From NCBI GenBank assembly GCA_033032865.1, contig JAWHQI010000004.1:28130001-28194000 (forward strand): a stretch of DNA of 64,000 bases, in the 5' to 3' direction. A model generated the notes under the pieces. That model saw only the letters and a program-made list of their open reading frames with translations, did not search any database and was not told the DNA's origin. Made by a program: the position numbers and the translations under genes. Every line of letters starts with the position of its first letter. Within the stretch, counting starts at the first letter, position 1. This DNA comes from Dactylorhiza incarnata (Eukaryota; Streptophyta; Magnoliopsida; Asparagales; Orchidaceae). This document shows, piece by piece, positions 21,050 through 31,815 of the stretch.

Positions 21050-22442
21050 AACTCCCCATTTTGATAATAATAAATCCTTTAGAAGAAAATCCAATTATTA
21101 TAAAAGATGTTTATAGAAAATGATAACCGTGATAAACATGCATACTCCCCCTAGATGGATGCTCCACCTACATAGATACATTATATGAAATTTTTAATGT
21201 ACTCCCAATTTATAATAAATTTCTTCAATTTATTCTCCCCCTTTTGGTATTATCAAAAGAGGGTGGGATAGAGTTTTACGATACGTTTTATTTTGTCCAA
21301 GAAGTGTTTTGACTTTAGAGTTACCACTTAAAATAGAGTCATGATCGAACATAAGTAGTATAACAACGAAAAATATTGTAAGCATTCTTAAAATGTACAT
21401 TTTTTAAGAAAATAATAGCAGATAAAAGATAAAAAGTTTTAAATTTGAAAATAAGATGTTTTGATTTAAATACAAAAGATATTATTTCAATGAAATTTTT
21501 TTAAGATAAAATTGCAAACATGATTTGAAAATATTAAGAAAAGATATACAACTACAATGTAATACAATATGCATTTTAAGTAAAACTAACATTGCAACGG
21601 TCATGCATTGCTATCTAGTTTTATGTAGGATAATGATGCATATAAGAAGTGTTTTGATAAAATATACAAGTGTATTGATAAAATATACAAGTGTATTAAT
21701 AAAAAACAAATGAAAACATGTAATGAAAGAACACACCATCAAAAATACATAAATAACATTACTTTCACATATTTCAATGCACAAAAAAGACTGTACTAAA
21801 GAGAAGTGGTGTAATATTTGTTTGCACAAGACACTTTACAATTCTCTCAAAGGTGCTCAACTTCACAATGCTTATTAAAACTTATCAGGAAGCTGAGTAG
21901 TGCTTGGTGGAGTTTTAATTGTTATTTTAATTTGATTTTTTATCTTAGTGATCAAGGACTCCGAATTCACTTGTTTTGCAAACATAACATTAAATTTTTT
22001 TTAAACCACATTTCTCTAATAAATAAGTGTATAATAGACAAAAAATTGTAATAAACAATTCAATGTTGTGTAAGTAATCTATTTATGTAATTCAATAAGT
22101 TATGTAATTCCTCAACACAATCATGCACGAATAAGGTTGAAACACATATAGGGTATCAAAAGAGTGTGGATTAATCATTACAAAACATAAAACATTTACT
22201 CATACTTAGAGGCATGCTAATCAATCCTACACATGTTTTCTATGAGCAATTTCATTGCATATTTAAAGATAGTATGCAAAATATGACATAAACACAAATA
22301 ATATTTTGAGAAATTTGAAAATTAAATCAAATATTGTTAATTAATCAAATATTGTCATTTCAGAATATAGAGCTACCGCTGGCGGTATCGGATAACGAGT
22401 GGCGATAGCAAACCGAGATTTGATTTTTCGATGTATCAAAAC
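21050..22442 (-). other. A 3' non-coding region with several polypurine tracts
   Basis: AT-rich, without a supported gene. On the minus strand a purine tract abuts the LTR (21064-21050, CAAAATGGGGAGTT). Similar tracts recur at 21155-21144 (CTAGGGGGAGT) and 21245-21233 (AAAAGGGGGAGAA). Repeated tracts before the 3' LTR are a known Sirevirus trait. A tandem pair AAAATATACAAGTGTATT lies at 21658-21692. A TACCGC-TG-GCGGTA palindrome lies at 22375-22388. Confidence 0.6.
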
Positions 22443-22603
22443 TATTGGAAGAGGAGAAATGGGAAATATAAGTGCATATTATTCTTCCACAAAGGGGCTA
22501 TTTATAACATTACAACAAGACTCTTAAACCGGACTCACGATGTGGGACTAAACTCCTATAGATTCTAATAGACTAATATAATAATAAACTCATAATTCCA
22601 ACA
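22443..22603 (-). repeat. D 3' LTR
   Basis: TATTGGAAGAGG...AATTCCAACA; the first G of the usual TG end is mutated to A. On the minus strand it contains the TATAAATAG box near 22506-22498. Confidence 0.85.
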
Positions 22604-23375
22604 CTCCCCCTCAAGCTGAAAGGGGGACCCTTCAGCTTGGCCTCCTCAAGCTGAAGGGGGGACCCTTCAGCTTGGACACATCAAATAACGACAATGGAGG
22701 TTAAGCGATGCGGGAGAAAACATCAGACGATCCACCGGGGGAAAATCCAAACCGGGGAATCAAGCCGGGGACATAACCACACACGACGCTGACCCATACA
22801 TGACGCAGGACCCACGCACGACGCGGACTCGCTGGCAAACCGATCAACCAACATCACCTACACACAACATGCGAAAGAGACGAACGGTGTGGAGCAAATC
22901 ATCAACCGGGCATAATCCGTCAGGGATAATCTGTCGGTGATAATCCGTACAAAAAACGGTCCCTCACGACAAAGTCCCGCACACCACAGTCCCACACGAC
23001 ACGGTCCCACACGACACAACCCGCTGATATTATAACAACCAACACAATCGTGTCCCAACACATGACCAATCGAAAGAAATATGGGGAGACAGAAACCCAC
23101 ATACAACATAAGCCTAGAGGCCGTGTGGAACGAAGGCGAAAGGTCGGGAAAGATCATCCGAGTCGCCTTCGTCCCAAACACTCCCCCTCATGTGGATTTC
23201 ACGTGCATATATGCATAAGAACAGACCATAAAAACATAACAGACAAATAACTGAAAAACACACAACAACATCATCATCAACGAGATATTACCACCCTAAA
23301 AAAAGGTGGACAGCGATCGGAGGCAGCTGAAGACTTTAGACGACAGCGAAAAGCAGTTGGAGGCAGGTGGAAAAT
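22604..23375 (-). other. D internal region, 3' part
   Basis: No gene is recognised. At 22611-22676 two tandem copies of a hairpin-forming unit occur: CAAGCTGAA, then an AGGGGGACC-type spacer, then TTCAGCTTG. Further on are many CACACGACA/ACGACGC-type short repeats (22780-23020) and a second CTCCCCCTCATGTGG tract at 23182. Short minus frames up to 107 codons have no recognisable motif. Confidence 0.5.
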
Positions 23376-24913
23376 TGATGAGTCCCATTTATACACACTT
23401 TTATGGACTCATTTGGGCTAGTTTTCACTCTCATGTGCGTCATTCTCGAGCTATTATTGCATCTATCTCTCTTATGCTCATTCATGCGCACTTGCGTGCT
23501 TCGCGCTCCTTTTAGGCCCGTTTTGGTGTGCGTTTGCGCTTCATGTTATTGGGGGTAAGCACATGGTGCTCCCCAGTCCTTTTTCTATGTTTGATTGGTG
23601 CTGGAGGTTTATTCCCAGCTGGATTGCTGTGCTTGCAGGTGGTTGCATCATCTCCTTTTGCCCAGAAATCATGATTGTGTATATCGCACGGTCGTGCGTT
23701 TTCTTGACGCACGGACGGCTACGGTCGTGCGCCTTCATCTGGGTAGAAAGCCGGTGATCTGAATTTATTAGTGCGTTTTTACGCACGGGCGGATTCGCCT
23801 GTGCGCGAAGGAAACGCACGATCGCCTGTTTCGTCCATTTTTTAGCCAATCTGAATTTGTCAAAACGCACGGGCGGATTCACCCGTGCGTGAGTAAAACG
23901 CACGGGCGCTGCTTCTTCCTCAAGCCATTTTAATCGTTAAATAACGCACGGGCAACGCACGGTCGTGCGTTCGCCCGTGCGTGACTAAGTTTCTGACTGT
24001 TTAGTATTTAAGGCAAGAAATCTGCTGCAATCGGGGAGGCCCCCCGCGGGAAAAGCTTCAGAAGCCCACCACTTTCGCCCATTTTTCGCCTCTCCACCGC
24101 CGTTTGACCTAGGAGGAGCTCCGACAACCATAGTCTTGCAAATCTTCCGCCGAAGAACCCTCCTTGGCCTCCTCCATCATCCTTGAGCTCAAGAACGCCA
24201 TAGACGGAGAGCTTCCGTTGCATTCAAGGTGTCGAACAAGAGTTACCTCGAGCTAGACCATGAAGAAGACGGGTAATAGTAGAGGAAGGTGACAGCTCCT
24301 CCGGACCCCGGACGCAACTGAAGACCGAGCACGGACGAGGCTTGACAACCCTACGATTCCGGCCGAGAATCTTCAGCATAGTCTTCGAGCTTTGGTTTTC
24401 TCTTTTCCCCTATGTTTTGCTTCAGAGTTTTCCTTGTATGTGCTTGTTATTGTGGATGATGTTCATAAACTCTATGTTTTAGTTAATATGATTTCATGTT
24501 CTTGAGATCTTGTGTGGTTTATGAGATTTAAGGAGCGCCGTAGTCCACCATCCACTCCACCGCTTTGTAATGCTCCGCACTAGCAATTGCTAGCTGCGTG
24601 TTCAGCGACGAGGTGCCTACGACCCTCATCCACTAGCCTTCTCGTCTACCCGCTCACCGAGGCACGACATCGCGGCCTGCACTCCATCCCGACAAGCGAA
24701 GCGGAGCTCTAGACCCGCATTTTCTTTTTCTGTTGCTAACTTAGGAAAACCACCATCAAAACCTCATTTTCATTAAGTGTTTAAGAATCTATATAAGCGT
24801 TTCCCTGACAAGGAATCATACACCCCATCTTGCAGTCCTCTGAGAACGATATTCGGGGAGACTCTCCCAATTCTATTACTTGTACGACCGGTGCACTTGC
24901 CGAAATCGCATCA
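23376..24913 (+). mobile_element. Solo LTR F (Ty3-gypsy, Tat/Athila-like) inside D
   Basis: The 1538-bp insert starts TGATGAGTCCCATTTA and ends GAAATCGCATCA, flanked by AAAAT (23371-23375 and 24914-24918). The end section TTGTACGACCGGTGCACTTGCC is, from memory, characteristic of LTR ends in the Tat/Athila branch. Words CGCACG / CGTGCG are clustered at 23680-23990, including CGCACG-GT-CGTGCG at 23686-23699, just upstream of a TATTTAAGG box near 24005. No internal sequence remains. Confidence 0.85.
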
Positions 24914-24918
24914 AAAAT

Positions 24919-25485
24919 CAAGTAGCCACAAACATATGGAAGCAGTGCAACAGGGAGAGAACCCATACAAATGCAGCCGATGGGGTCTTCGTCCAATCTG
25001 ACGCAATGCAGACCGACTGGAGGGCAAGGATGCCGACTGGATTTGCGTCGATTTGCGATAGAAATACAGACTGTAGCAGCAGGGGAAGCTCAGGAACAAC
25101 AATGGGAGAAGCTCAAGCACAGGATCCGGCTCGACGGGATTAGGAGCAGCGACGCCAAAACAACGAACATAAGCGACGGGGTCAGCGGCCATAAGCAACA
25201 GCGGCTGGAGGCGAGATCGGCACGGGAGAACGCAAACGGAATCGATGACGGACCTTCACGACGGGATCGACCGGATCAACGGGTTCTCTGTCGTCGACGA
25301 GGGAAATACAAGCCGCTCCCGTCGAAATCTGGAGTTGATCTTTTCGATGGGAGCGGAAGCACAAATCGTCGATGAGAAAACTAACGGGAGAAAGGAACAA
25401 TATTTTGAGAGGAAGTCACCGTGAAATGTACGACGCCCCAGGGCAACCAAATTTTAGGGAGGAGTCAATTCCTGCTCTGATACCA
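24919..25485 (-). other. D internal region, 5' part
   Basis: GC-rich sequence, unlike the AT-rich surroundings. Minus-strand frames are open for 60 to 95 codons (25450-25256, 25400-25182, 25198-24911), overlapping in different phases and with proline-valine-rich text. None resembles gag. This could be a captured host fragment or the leader of the parent element. The primer site is at its right edge. Confidence 0.45.
25474..25485 (-). other. D primer binding site
   Basis: On the minus strand TGGTATCAGAGC directly follows the LTR end CCAACA at 25486. It is a perfect match to the plant tRNA-iMet site. Confidence 0.85.
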
Positions 25486-25646
25486 TGTTGGAAGAGGAGA
25501 AATGGGAAATAGAAATGCATATTATTCTTCCATAAAGGGGCTATTTATAACATTACAACAAGACTCTTAAACCAGACTCACGATGTGGGACTAAACTCCT
25601 AAAGACTCTAATAGACTAATATAATAAGAAACTCATAATTCCAACA
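25486..25646 (-). repeat. D 5' LTR
   Basis: TGTTGGAAGAGG...ATTCCAACA. Differs from the partner at 22443 at about eight of 161 positions by eye. Confidence 0.85.
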
Positions 25647-27371
25647 AAAACTCCCAATTCTAATCTTAATATAGTGAATCATGTATCAGAGAGTGGTTTG
25701 GTGAATATGTCCGCAAGGTGAGATGCAGTCCCTATAAAGCTACCTCTCACATGTTCCTTTTTAATATGATCTCTAATGAAATGATGTCTAACATCTATAT
25801 GTTTGGATCTAGAGTGATGTATTGGATTGTTTGTTAGATCGATAACACTCTTGTTGTCACAATTTAATTCTATTTTATTTAGATGAACTCCAAAGTCGTC
25901 TAGTGTTTGAGTCATCCGCAAGGCTTGTGCACAACAACTACCTAGTGTGATATATTCGGCCTCGGTGGTGGAGAGGGCAACCGAATTTTGTTTCCTACTT
26001 GACCAAGATACAAGTGACGAGCCTAAAAAATGACACATGTCACTAGTGCTCTTACGATCTAATGAATATCCCGCATAGTCAGAATCAGAAAAGCCGTGTA
26101 AAATAAAGGAATCATTATTTGGATACCATAAACCTAATCTAAATGTTCCGATTAGATATATAAATATTCTTTTAAACGCTTTTAAATGAGATTATTTAGG
26201 ATTTACTTAAAATCTAACACATAAACATACGACAAATATAATATCGGGTGTTGATGCACTCAAATATAATAATGATTATATCATCTCTATATATAAAGTT
26301 TGATCGATTGAAATACCGGCTTCATCCCTTCCTAATTTTAGTGATGCACTCGTTGGTGTATTCACTTGCTTTAGGTTTTCAAATCCAAATCTTTTAAGTA
26401 TTTCATTAGCATACTTAGTTTGGCTAATAAAAATTCCACCATGTTTTTGTGTGATCTGAAATCCTAGAAAATATGTGAGTTCTCCAACCAAGCTCATCTC
26501 AAATTCATTTTGCATCACTAAAATCACTTAATTACATAACTCTTGTTACTCTTCATTAGTGGCTCCAAAAATTATATCATCCACATAGATTTGTAAAATA
26601 ATCAAATCATTATTAAAATGCTTAATGAAGAATGTGCTATCGGCACTTCCCATTTTATAACCGTGCATTAATAAAAAAGATGTTAATTTTTCATACCAAG
26701 CACGAGACGCTTGTTTTAAACCATAAAACTTTTTTTTAACTTATACACATGAGTTAGAAAATTTTCATTTTTAAAACTTAGGGGTTGTTCTACATATACT
26801 TCTTTTATTATCCCGTTAAAAAAACACTTTTAACATCCATTTGAAATAATTTGAATCTTTTGAAACTCGCAAATGCAAGAAAATTTCTAATTAATTCTAA
26901 GCGAGCAATGATTGCAAATGTTTCATCAAAATCTACCCTCTCGATTTGTGAATATCCTTGTGCTACTAATCTAGCTTTATTCCTAGCGATTCTAGAGTCA
27001 CCATCTAATTTATTTTTGAAAATCTATTTACACATACAACCGAATAATTAGATGGTCTCTCAACTAATTTCCAAACCGTATTATGTTCAAATTGACTTAA
27101 TTCTTCATTCATAACTAAAAATCAAAATTCATTATTTAAAGCGGTTGAATATTTTTTGGTTCTATTTCGGAAACAATACAAAAGTTTGAAAAAGACTCGT
27201 GTAAAGAAGAATGACTAGTTACCCCTTTTGATGGTTCTCTAATGACAAGTTCTCTTGGATCCTTTGAAAATTTTAGCTCACTTGGAGGTACATTTTCCAA
27301 TTGTTCTTCCTTTTCTCCTCTTTTTCCTCAAGTGATTCATCATCCTCATACTCCAAAGGGGGAAGGGGTTC
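25647..27371 (-). pseudogene. A reverse transcriptase and RNase H
   Basis: Read leftward from 27371. RT N-terminal ARLVAQGYSQ lies near 26950, FQMDVKSVF near 26850 and IYVDDIIFG near 26600-26570. RFGFENLKQVNTPTS follows in the thumb region, then RNase H. The RNase H has GFSDSDYAG, STTEAEYI and the HHFIRDHI and DIFTKPLSD blocks (26038-25679), ending 30 bases before element D. Many stops and frameshifts mean it is not functional. It is continuous with the integrase part at 39303, from which it was separated by element C. Confidence 0.8.
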
Positions 27372-28719
27372 TGATAGTTTATAGGTATGTAGTCTAATAC
27401 ACCTAAAGGGGCGGGGTGGGGGGGGGAGGGGTGGGTGGGGGTGAATAGGTCTCTTTGAATTTTACTTAATTAATGCTAGCAGATAAGGAGTAGTAAGTAA
27501 AAGTTCAAACACACACAGAAAACACACATATGTTTATAGTGGTTTCCCATGACAGTGTGTCTATGGGTAGTCCACTTTCCCTTTACACCTTTCTAACATT
27601 GTGTTAGACAAGACAAACTCCTCCAATCTCAGCTCCTAGAGCTTACAACTCAGATCCTTCAGGATCTCTCAGGCTTGCTCCAAGCCCTACCTCAGGCCAA
27701 CCAGCCTTACCACTCAGAGCGCTCTCACTCCTACAACCCAAAGATCCCCTTGACCTCCTACCTCAGGCCTATCAAGAAGCCCTACTTCTCAGGCAAGATG
27801 CCCTACTGCTCAGGCTCAATAACCTTACAAACCTCAGGCTCAACAACCCTACTATTTAGGTTCAACAACCCTATAATCTCAGGCACAGTGCCCTACAAGG
27901 TCAGAACAATACAATTCCTACAAAATGTTTTAAGTATAGCTTACAACAGTTGACAGTAGTGTTTGTCTTCTGTTGTATATGCACTGCTGGTGCAACCTTG
28001 AAGCAGAGCTGAATGAAATCTTCAGACCTTGCTCCTGTCTGATCCTTCACTTCAAGGGATGAGAAAGGATCACCTTGCTCTTCTGAATAGAAGAGCTATC
28101 TTCTCTCCTTGTGTCTTCTTGCTGGTTCAGTTAGCAGGAAGAGGAGAGAACTTGAAAGCCTTCAATGGAACAGTGATAATGACTCTCTTCTTTTCAGCAC
28201 ACCAACTGGTCCTTTTGAAAGTCCCTTAAGTTCTTTTATATTTCATTTGTCTTCAATGGCTCTTAGAAATGGCCCCGACACTTTGGAAGAGGATAAAATT
28301 CTTTATCTCTCTTTTACAGCTGTTTGCGCTAAAAGCAAGTCGCGCCACTGTCTTCTTCTTGATTTGAATCTGTCTCAGCGGTTGGGCTGAGACAGTTTTC
28401 CGTCTCAGCGGTTTAGTTGTCTTGGTCCCAGCGGATCCGCTGAGACAGATGGTCTTCTCAGCGGATTTTGTCTATCTGCAGCTCAGCAGAGGCAGATCAC
28501 TTCTCAGCGGCTCCTGGCTCCGTCTCAGCGGATCCGCTGAGACAGTGACTCCTTCTCAGCGGTTTTGATAGCAAACCCCTGAACTTATTCCAATGTTTGG
28601 AATATCTTAACCCTGCATATTCCTGATGCAAAATATGGTTTATCAAATACAATATGTTCTTAACATTGTGAGTTATGCCTCTTCAAATCAAGGGAACATT
28701 GAGGGCAATATTCCCAACA
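27372..28719 (-). repeat. C 3' LTR
   Basis: In minus sense it runs from TGTTGGGAATATT (28719) to ACTATCA (27372). Palindromic words built on GTCTCAGCGG / CCGCTGAGAC fill 28371-28565, including a perfect 22-bp palindrome at 28522-28543. A TATAAAAG box follows at 28240-28233. A G-rich tract with GTGAATAGG (27405-27451) marks the inner 3' end. Directly repeated CAGGCTCAACAACC-type units lie at 27770-27890. Confidence 0.9.
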
Positions 28720-29311
28720 ATTTCCCCCTATTTGAAGAAGGCAGAATATACCCCAATGCTAAGATACATAACTAATAAAAACTTATCATGAGAATGTATT
28801 ACATGACATTCATGATATCATAATAATTAAATGTTAACAGCAGTGTGGCATCACAGAAAATGTCATGATATATTGTTTTCATGACAATGTAACACCACTG
28901 TTTGATTATAAAACCATAACATTGTTACCTAATTATGTCTAGGCATCACAGATTATATAAAGCACTAATACAGAAACATATTAAGCTTTGACACACACCA
29001 ATTGATTCAACAAAATTTTCAATTTCATTGCTGTCATAATGTTTCTACATTGTTCAAATTACAAGTTGATTTAATGAAAAACTAAATACATTCATCTAAG
29101 TTTTTCTTCTCTTTGAGCATTCAGCCTTGTCAGCATCAATCTCCTTCCCTTTAGCAACAACATCAATCTCAGCTAATTTCTTCTTATTTCTTGCCTCTTG
29201 AAATAAAGATATGACTTTGGAATGTACTTAGAAGGCATTCTCCTTGGTTGTTCTTACTAGATTTTCCTTGAAGATTCTGTCTCTTTGTGTGTTTTTCTCC
29301 AGATGCTTGAT
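28720..29311 (-). other. C 3' untranslated region and polypurine tract
   Basis: On the minus strand ATAGGGGGAAAT abuts the LTR (28731-28720) as the plus-strand primer. The rest is AT-rich and contains TGTCATGATAT-type repeats near 28800-28880. No gene is seen. Confidence 0.65.
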
Positions 29312-30823
29312 CTATTCTTCAGCTGGATATATTCTGTCAATGTCTTTGCATACTTGACCATGACTCACCCAGGCATTAAGGATAATGCTCTTGGAGTCCT
29401 CACTCCAATGCTCATAGTCTGGGTCATTGCCCTGCTCTTCCCTTTGCTTAGCCATAAATTCTTCTGCTAGCAATACTCCTCTCTTTCTCCTTTTAGCCAG
29501 CTGAGCATCTTGAGCTATCTTAGCTTGCCCTTCAAAATCAAAGTCTTCCTTCCTGAAGTTATCCAGTAAGGGAAGATTTAGGGCAACTCTGGTTCCTTGC
29601 AGCACTTGGAGAGCCAATTCAGAATTGGTCTCAGCATTGAACACCTCCCCCTTTCTGGCTTCTTCAATTATTTTAGCTTCTATGGGCTGGGAGGCAGCTG
29701 CTACAGAACTTGAGATGGTCTGGAAGACATTTTCAATGCCAGATTTCATCACATCCTTCATTTTCTCAGCCTCACTGATCATAGTAGTGGCTGTATTCCA
29801 GACATATTCTTGTATATGGTTGGTGGCTTTTTCTATAACCTCATCTGTCTTGCTTACATAGTTCTTTACATATGACATATCCTGCTCAGACAGTTGAAGG
29901 TGTTTGTCCATTGATCTCAGGATTGTATTTTGAGAAACCACTAACTTCTCTGCAAGGTCAAACCATTTAGTCATCTGTTTATTGAGGAATGCAGTCTCTT
30001 CCTTAATTTCTTTCATTTCAGCCATGATTTCAACCTTTACAGACAAGATTGAACTGTCAATACAATTCTTTATGGAGATCATCTGACTTTCAATGACTGT
30101 ATTGATGGAGCTGAGCAGCTGTTCATGGGATATTGCAGATGTTTGGGCTTCAGCTGCCACTGGCTCCACTGCCTTCTGATGATGCTCCCCCTCAGCTTTA
30201 TCACTTATCTGGGCTTGAGCATCCAACTTTGCTTGCTCCCCCTCAGTTAGAGCATCTTCTTTTTCCTTAACAGGAGATATGTCCTGATGCTCCCCCTCAG
30301 ATGAAGGATCATCATTGTCTTGATCATCTCCCCAGAAGTCTGCTGGTTCAGGAGGGATTAGATTAATTCTTTGCTCTAGATTGAATATAAGTGAGTCAAT
30401 CTTACCATGAAGATCAACAAGAGCATTGTCTTCATCATTCTCATGTCCTTCTGAAGAGGAGTGTATCATCTGTACACCTTTATCAGCAGTGCCAGCAACA
30501 TCTTCATCCTTTTGATGCTCTTTCTCAGCATCATCATCCTTTTCTTCTTCATGCTCTTGCTCAGGAGCATGACCTTCAGTGTCATGATCTCCTCCTTGAT
30601 CATCCTTTGGAGGACTGCTGGCTGGACCTTGATTGTCTACAGCTGGGACATTCTCTTCTGCCTCTGGCCCAGAATCAGAGCAGACTATTCTGGCTTTTCT
30701 CAGCTCATTGACTAAGCTTTTCTTCTTCTCCTTGGGCTCAGAGGGTTGGCTCATGGGGAGGACCCTTGAGAACCTGTCTAGGTTTTGATATCCATCCTTT
30801 TGAGATACTGGAGGTTTGTTCAT
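29312..30823 (-). CDS. C env-like ORF, main part (acidic linker, coiled coil)
   Basis: Open for 503 codons. Residues 1-50 are basic and polar, about 50-215 are very acidic (runs of Glu, Asp, His and Gln), and about 240-400 are heptad-rich and predicted by eye to be coiled coil (ISIKNCIDSSILSVKVEIMA, EMKEIKEETAFLNKQM). A basic RRKRG patch lies near 455. No transmembrane segment or signal peptide is seen. The position between pol and the 3' LTR and the coiled-coil character match the env-like genes of Sireviruses, whose function is unproven. Its ATG overlaps the stop of the preceding frame by four bases (ATGA at 30823-30820), so it may be a separate start or a frameshift remnant. Confidence 0.75.
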   Translation of the reverse strand: MNKPPVSQKDGYQNLDRFSRVLPMSQPSEPKEKKKSLVNELRKARIVCSDSGPEAEENVPAVDNQGPASSPPKDDQGGDHDTEGHAPEQEHEEEKDDDAEKEHQKDEDVAGTADKGVQMIHSSSEGHENDEDNALVDLHGKIDSLIFNLEQRINLIPPEPADFWGDDQDNDDPSSEGEHQDISPVKEKEDALTEGEQAKLDAQAQISDKAEGEHHQKAVEPVAAEAQTSAISHEQLLSSINTVIESQMISIKNCIDSSILSVKVEIMAEMKEIKEETAFLNKQMTKWFDLAEKLVVSQNTILRSMDKHLQLSEQDMSYVKNYVSKTDEVIEKATNHIQEYVWNTATTMISEAEKMKDVMKSGIENVFQTISSSVAAASQPIEAKIIEEARKGEVFNAETNSELALQVLQGTRVALNLPLLDNFRKEDFDFEGQAKIAQDAQLAKRRKRGVLLAEEFMAKQREEQGNDPDYEHWSEDSKSIILNAWVSHGQVCKDIDRIYPAEE

Positions 30824-31269
30824 TTGGACTTCTCAAATTTGTCAGGATAGGTGTTTAATAGGTAAAGGGAGAGAATTCTGCCTAGGTTGGGGGCCTGCAG
30901 ACATTCCCTTATTCTTTGAAATAGCACCTCAGCCCAAGAAGTCCTCTTCTTCAGAATAACTCTTGACATCAAATCAAACATGTGTTTTGAGATGGTGTCA
31001 TGAGAGTCTGGCTTGCACTGGGTGACCTTGCCAACAATATCATAGAGCAATTTGCCTCTCTGGTTAAAGAACTTTCTCTTTAGTGACCCATGCTTGGCAT
31101 CACTATATTCATACCATTGCAGTGCTTGGTCTTTGTCTTGTTCAGAAATGCTATCTTCCTCCTCTTCACTGCAAGAGGTCAGCTGCATGGCCTTCTCCAT
31201 TTTCTTAGGAGATATTTTTATCTTGACACTCCCTATCTTGTCTTTAATTGAAGAATTGGATGAGGACAT
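30820..31269 (-). CDS. C env-like ORF, middle part
   Basis: 149 codons from ATG 31269. Lysine/serine-rich start, an acidic patch (SEEEEDSISEQDKDQ), then a helix-rich segment with LFQRIRECLQ and LSLYLLNTYPDKF. It overlaps the preceding frame (ending 31233) by 37 bases and the next one by four. The three frames together read like one protein that has lost phase twice, but the ATGA junction could also be native. No known enzyme domain is seen. Confidence 0.6.
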   Translation of the reverse strand: MSSSNSSIKDKIGSVKIKISPKKMEKAMQLTSCSEEEEDSISEQDKDQALQWYEYSDAKHGSLKRKFFNQRGKLLYDIVGKVTQCKPDSHDTISKHMFDLMSRVILKKRTSWAEVLFQRIRECLQAPNLGRILSLYLLNTYPDKFEKSK

Positions 31270-31454
31270 CTTGCAGTAGAGAAAAATTCCAGAACTTCAG
31301 TTCTGAGAATCATGGAGGGCTCAGACAGGACATACTCTAGTCCTTGGTCTGAAAGAAGTTGAATCACTTCTTTTATCTCTGCAGGAGCATGCATGAATCC
31401 ATTTCTGATAATCTCATATCCTTCATGCAGATCTTTTGCCATTTTTGGCGCCAT
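31233..31454 (-). CDS. C env-like gene, 5' part
   Basis: 73 codons from ATG 31454 (MAPKMAKDLHEGYEIIRNGF), with a TEVLEFF segment that recurs in Sirevirus env-like proteins as I remember them. It follows a TATAAATA box about 95 bases upstream on the same strand. The frame switches to the next ORF near 31269. Confidence 0.6.
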   Translation of the reverse strand: MAPKMAKDLHEGYEIIRNGFMHAPAEIKEVIQLLSDQGLEYVLSEPSMILRTEVLEFFSTARCPHPILQLKTR

Positions 31455-31549
31455 TTGTTCTGAAGGACAGGTCGCTGAGATTGGAGGTAGAAGGTTTCGT
31501 CTCGTCGGCTAGGTTAGTGGAAAGTGTAGTGAATTAATCAACATTTGGG

Positions 31550-31557
31550 TATTTATA
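31550..31557 (-). promoter_or_regulatory. Putative internal TATA box before the env-like gene
   Basis: Minus-strand TATAAATA, 96 bases upstream of the env-like ATG and about 110 bases downstream of the palindrome array at 31665-31815. Spacing from array to TATA is close to that in the LTR (about 131). Promoter activity is inferred only. Confidence 0.5.
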
Positions 31558-31664
31558 AGGGCTTGATTTAGGTTAAACCTAAGTATATGTGTTGATTTAA
31601 CTAATCAATTTGATTGATTTACATTGCTGACGTGTCAATTTTGGGCATATTTTCATTTAGCCAG

Positions 31665-31815
31665 TCCGTCTCAGCGGAACCGCTGAGACGGAGGTGTTAT
31701 CCGCTGGGACAAAGCATTGCCAACCGCTGAGACAGTTCTAGTTGTCTCAGCGGATTAGCTGAGATCTTCTCAGCTATCTCAGCGGTTTAGCTGATACCTT
31801 CTCAACTGTTTCGGC
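31665..31815. repeat. Palindrome array between C pol and env-like gene
   Basis: It opens with arms CCGTCTCAGCGG and CCGCTGAGACGG around AA (31666-31691). CCGCTGGGAC, CCGCTGAGACAG, GTCTCAGCGGATT and further decayed copies follow. The same word family fills the LTRs at 28371-28565 and 38920-39150 but no other part of the element. Confidence 0.8.

Larger units (their letters stand above)
22443..25646 (-). mobile_element. Short non-autonomous LTR element D (TRIM-like)
   Basis: Two 161-bp LTRs (22443-22603 and 25486-25646) are flanked by AAAAC (22438-22442 and 25647-25651). Minus orientation is set by a primer site next to the right LTR and a GGGGGAG tract next to the left one. The original internal region was only about 1.34 kb once solo LTR F is removed, and it contains no recognisable gag or pol. 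LTRs this short with no coding region fit a TRIM or a deletion derivative of a copia. About eight differences between the LTRs suggest it is older than B. It inserted after A's RNase H gene. Confidence 0.85.

Noticed and set aside
29312..30823. 503-aa ORF as a host gene
   Set aside because: It lies between pol and the 3' LTR of C, in element sense, next to the polypurine tract, and fits the Sirevirus env-like gene.
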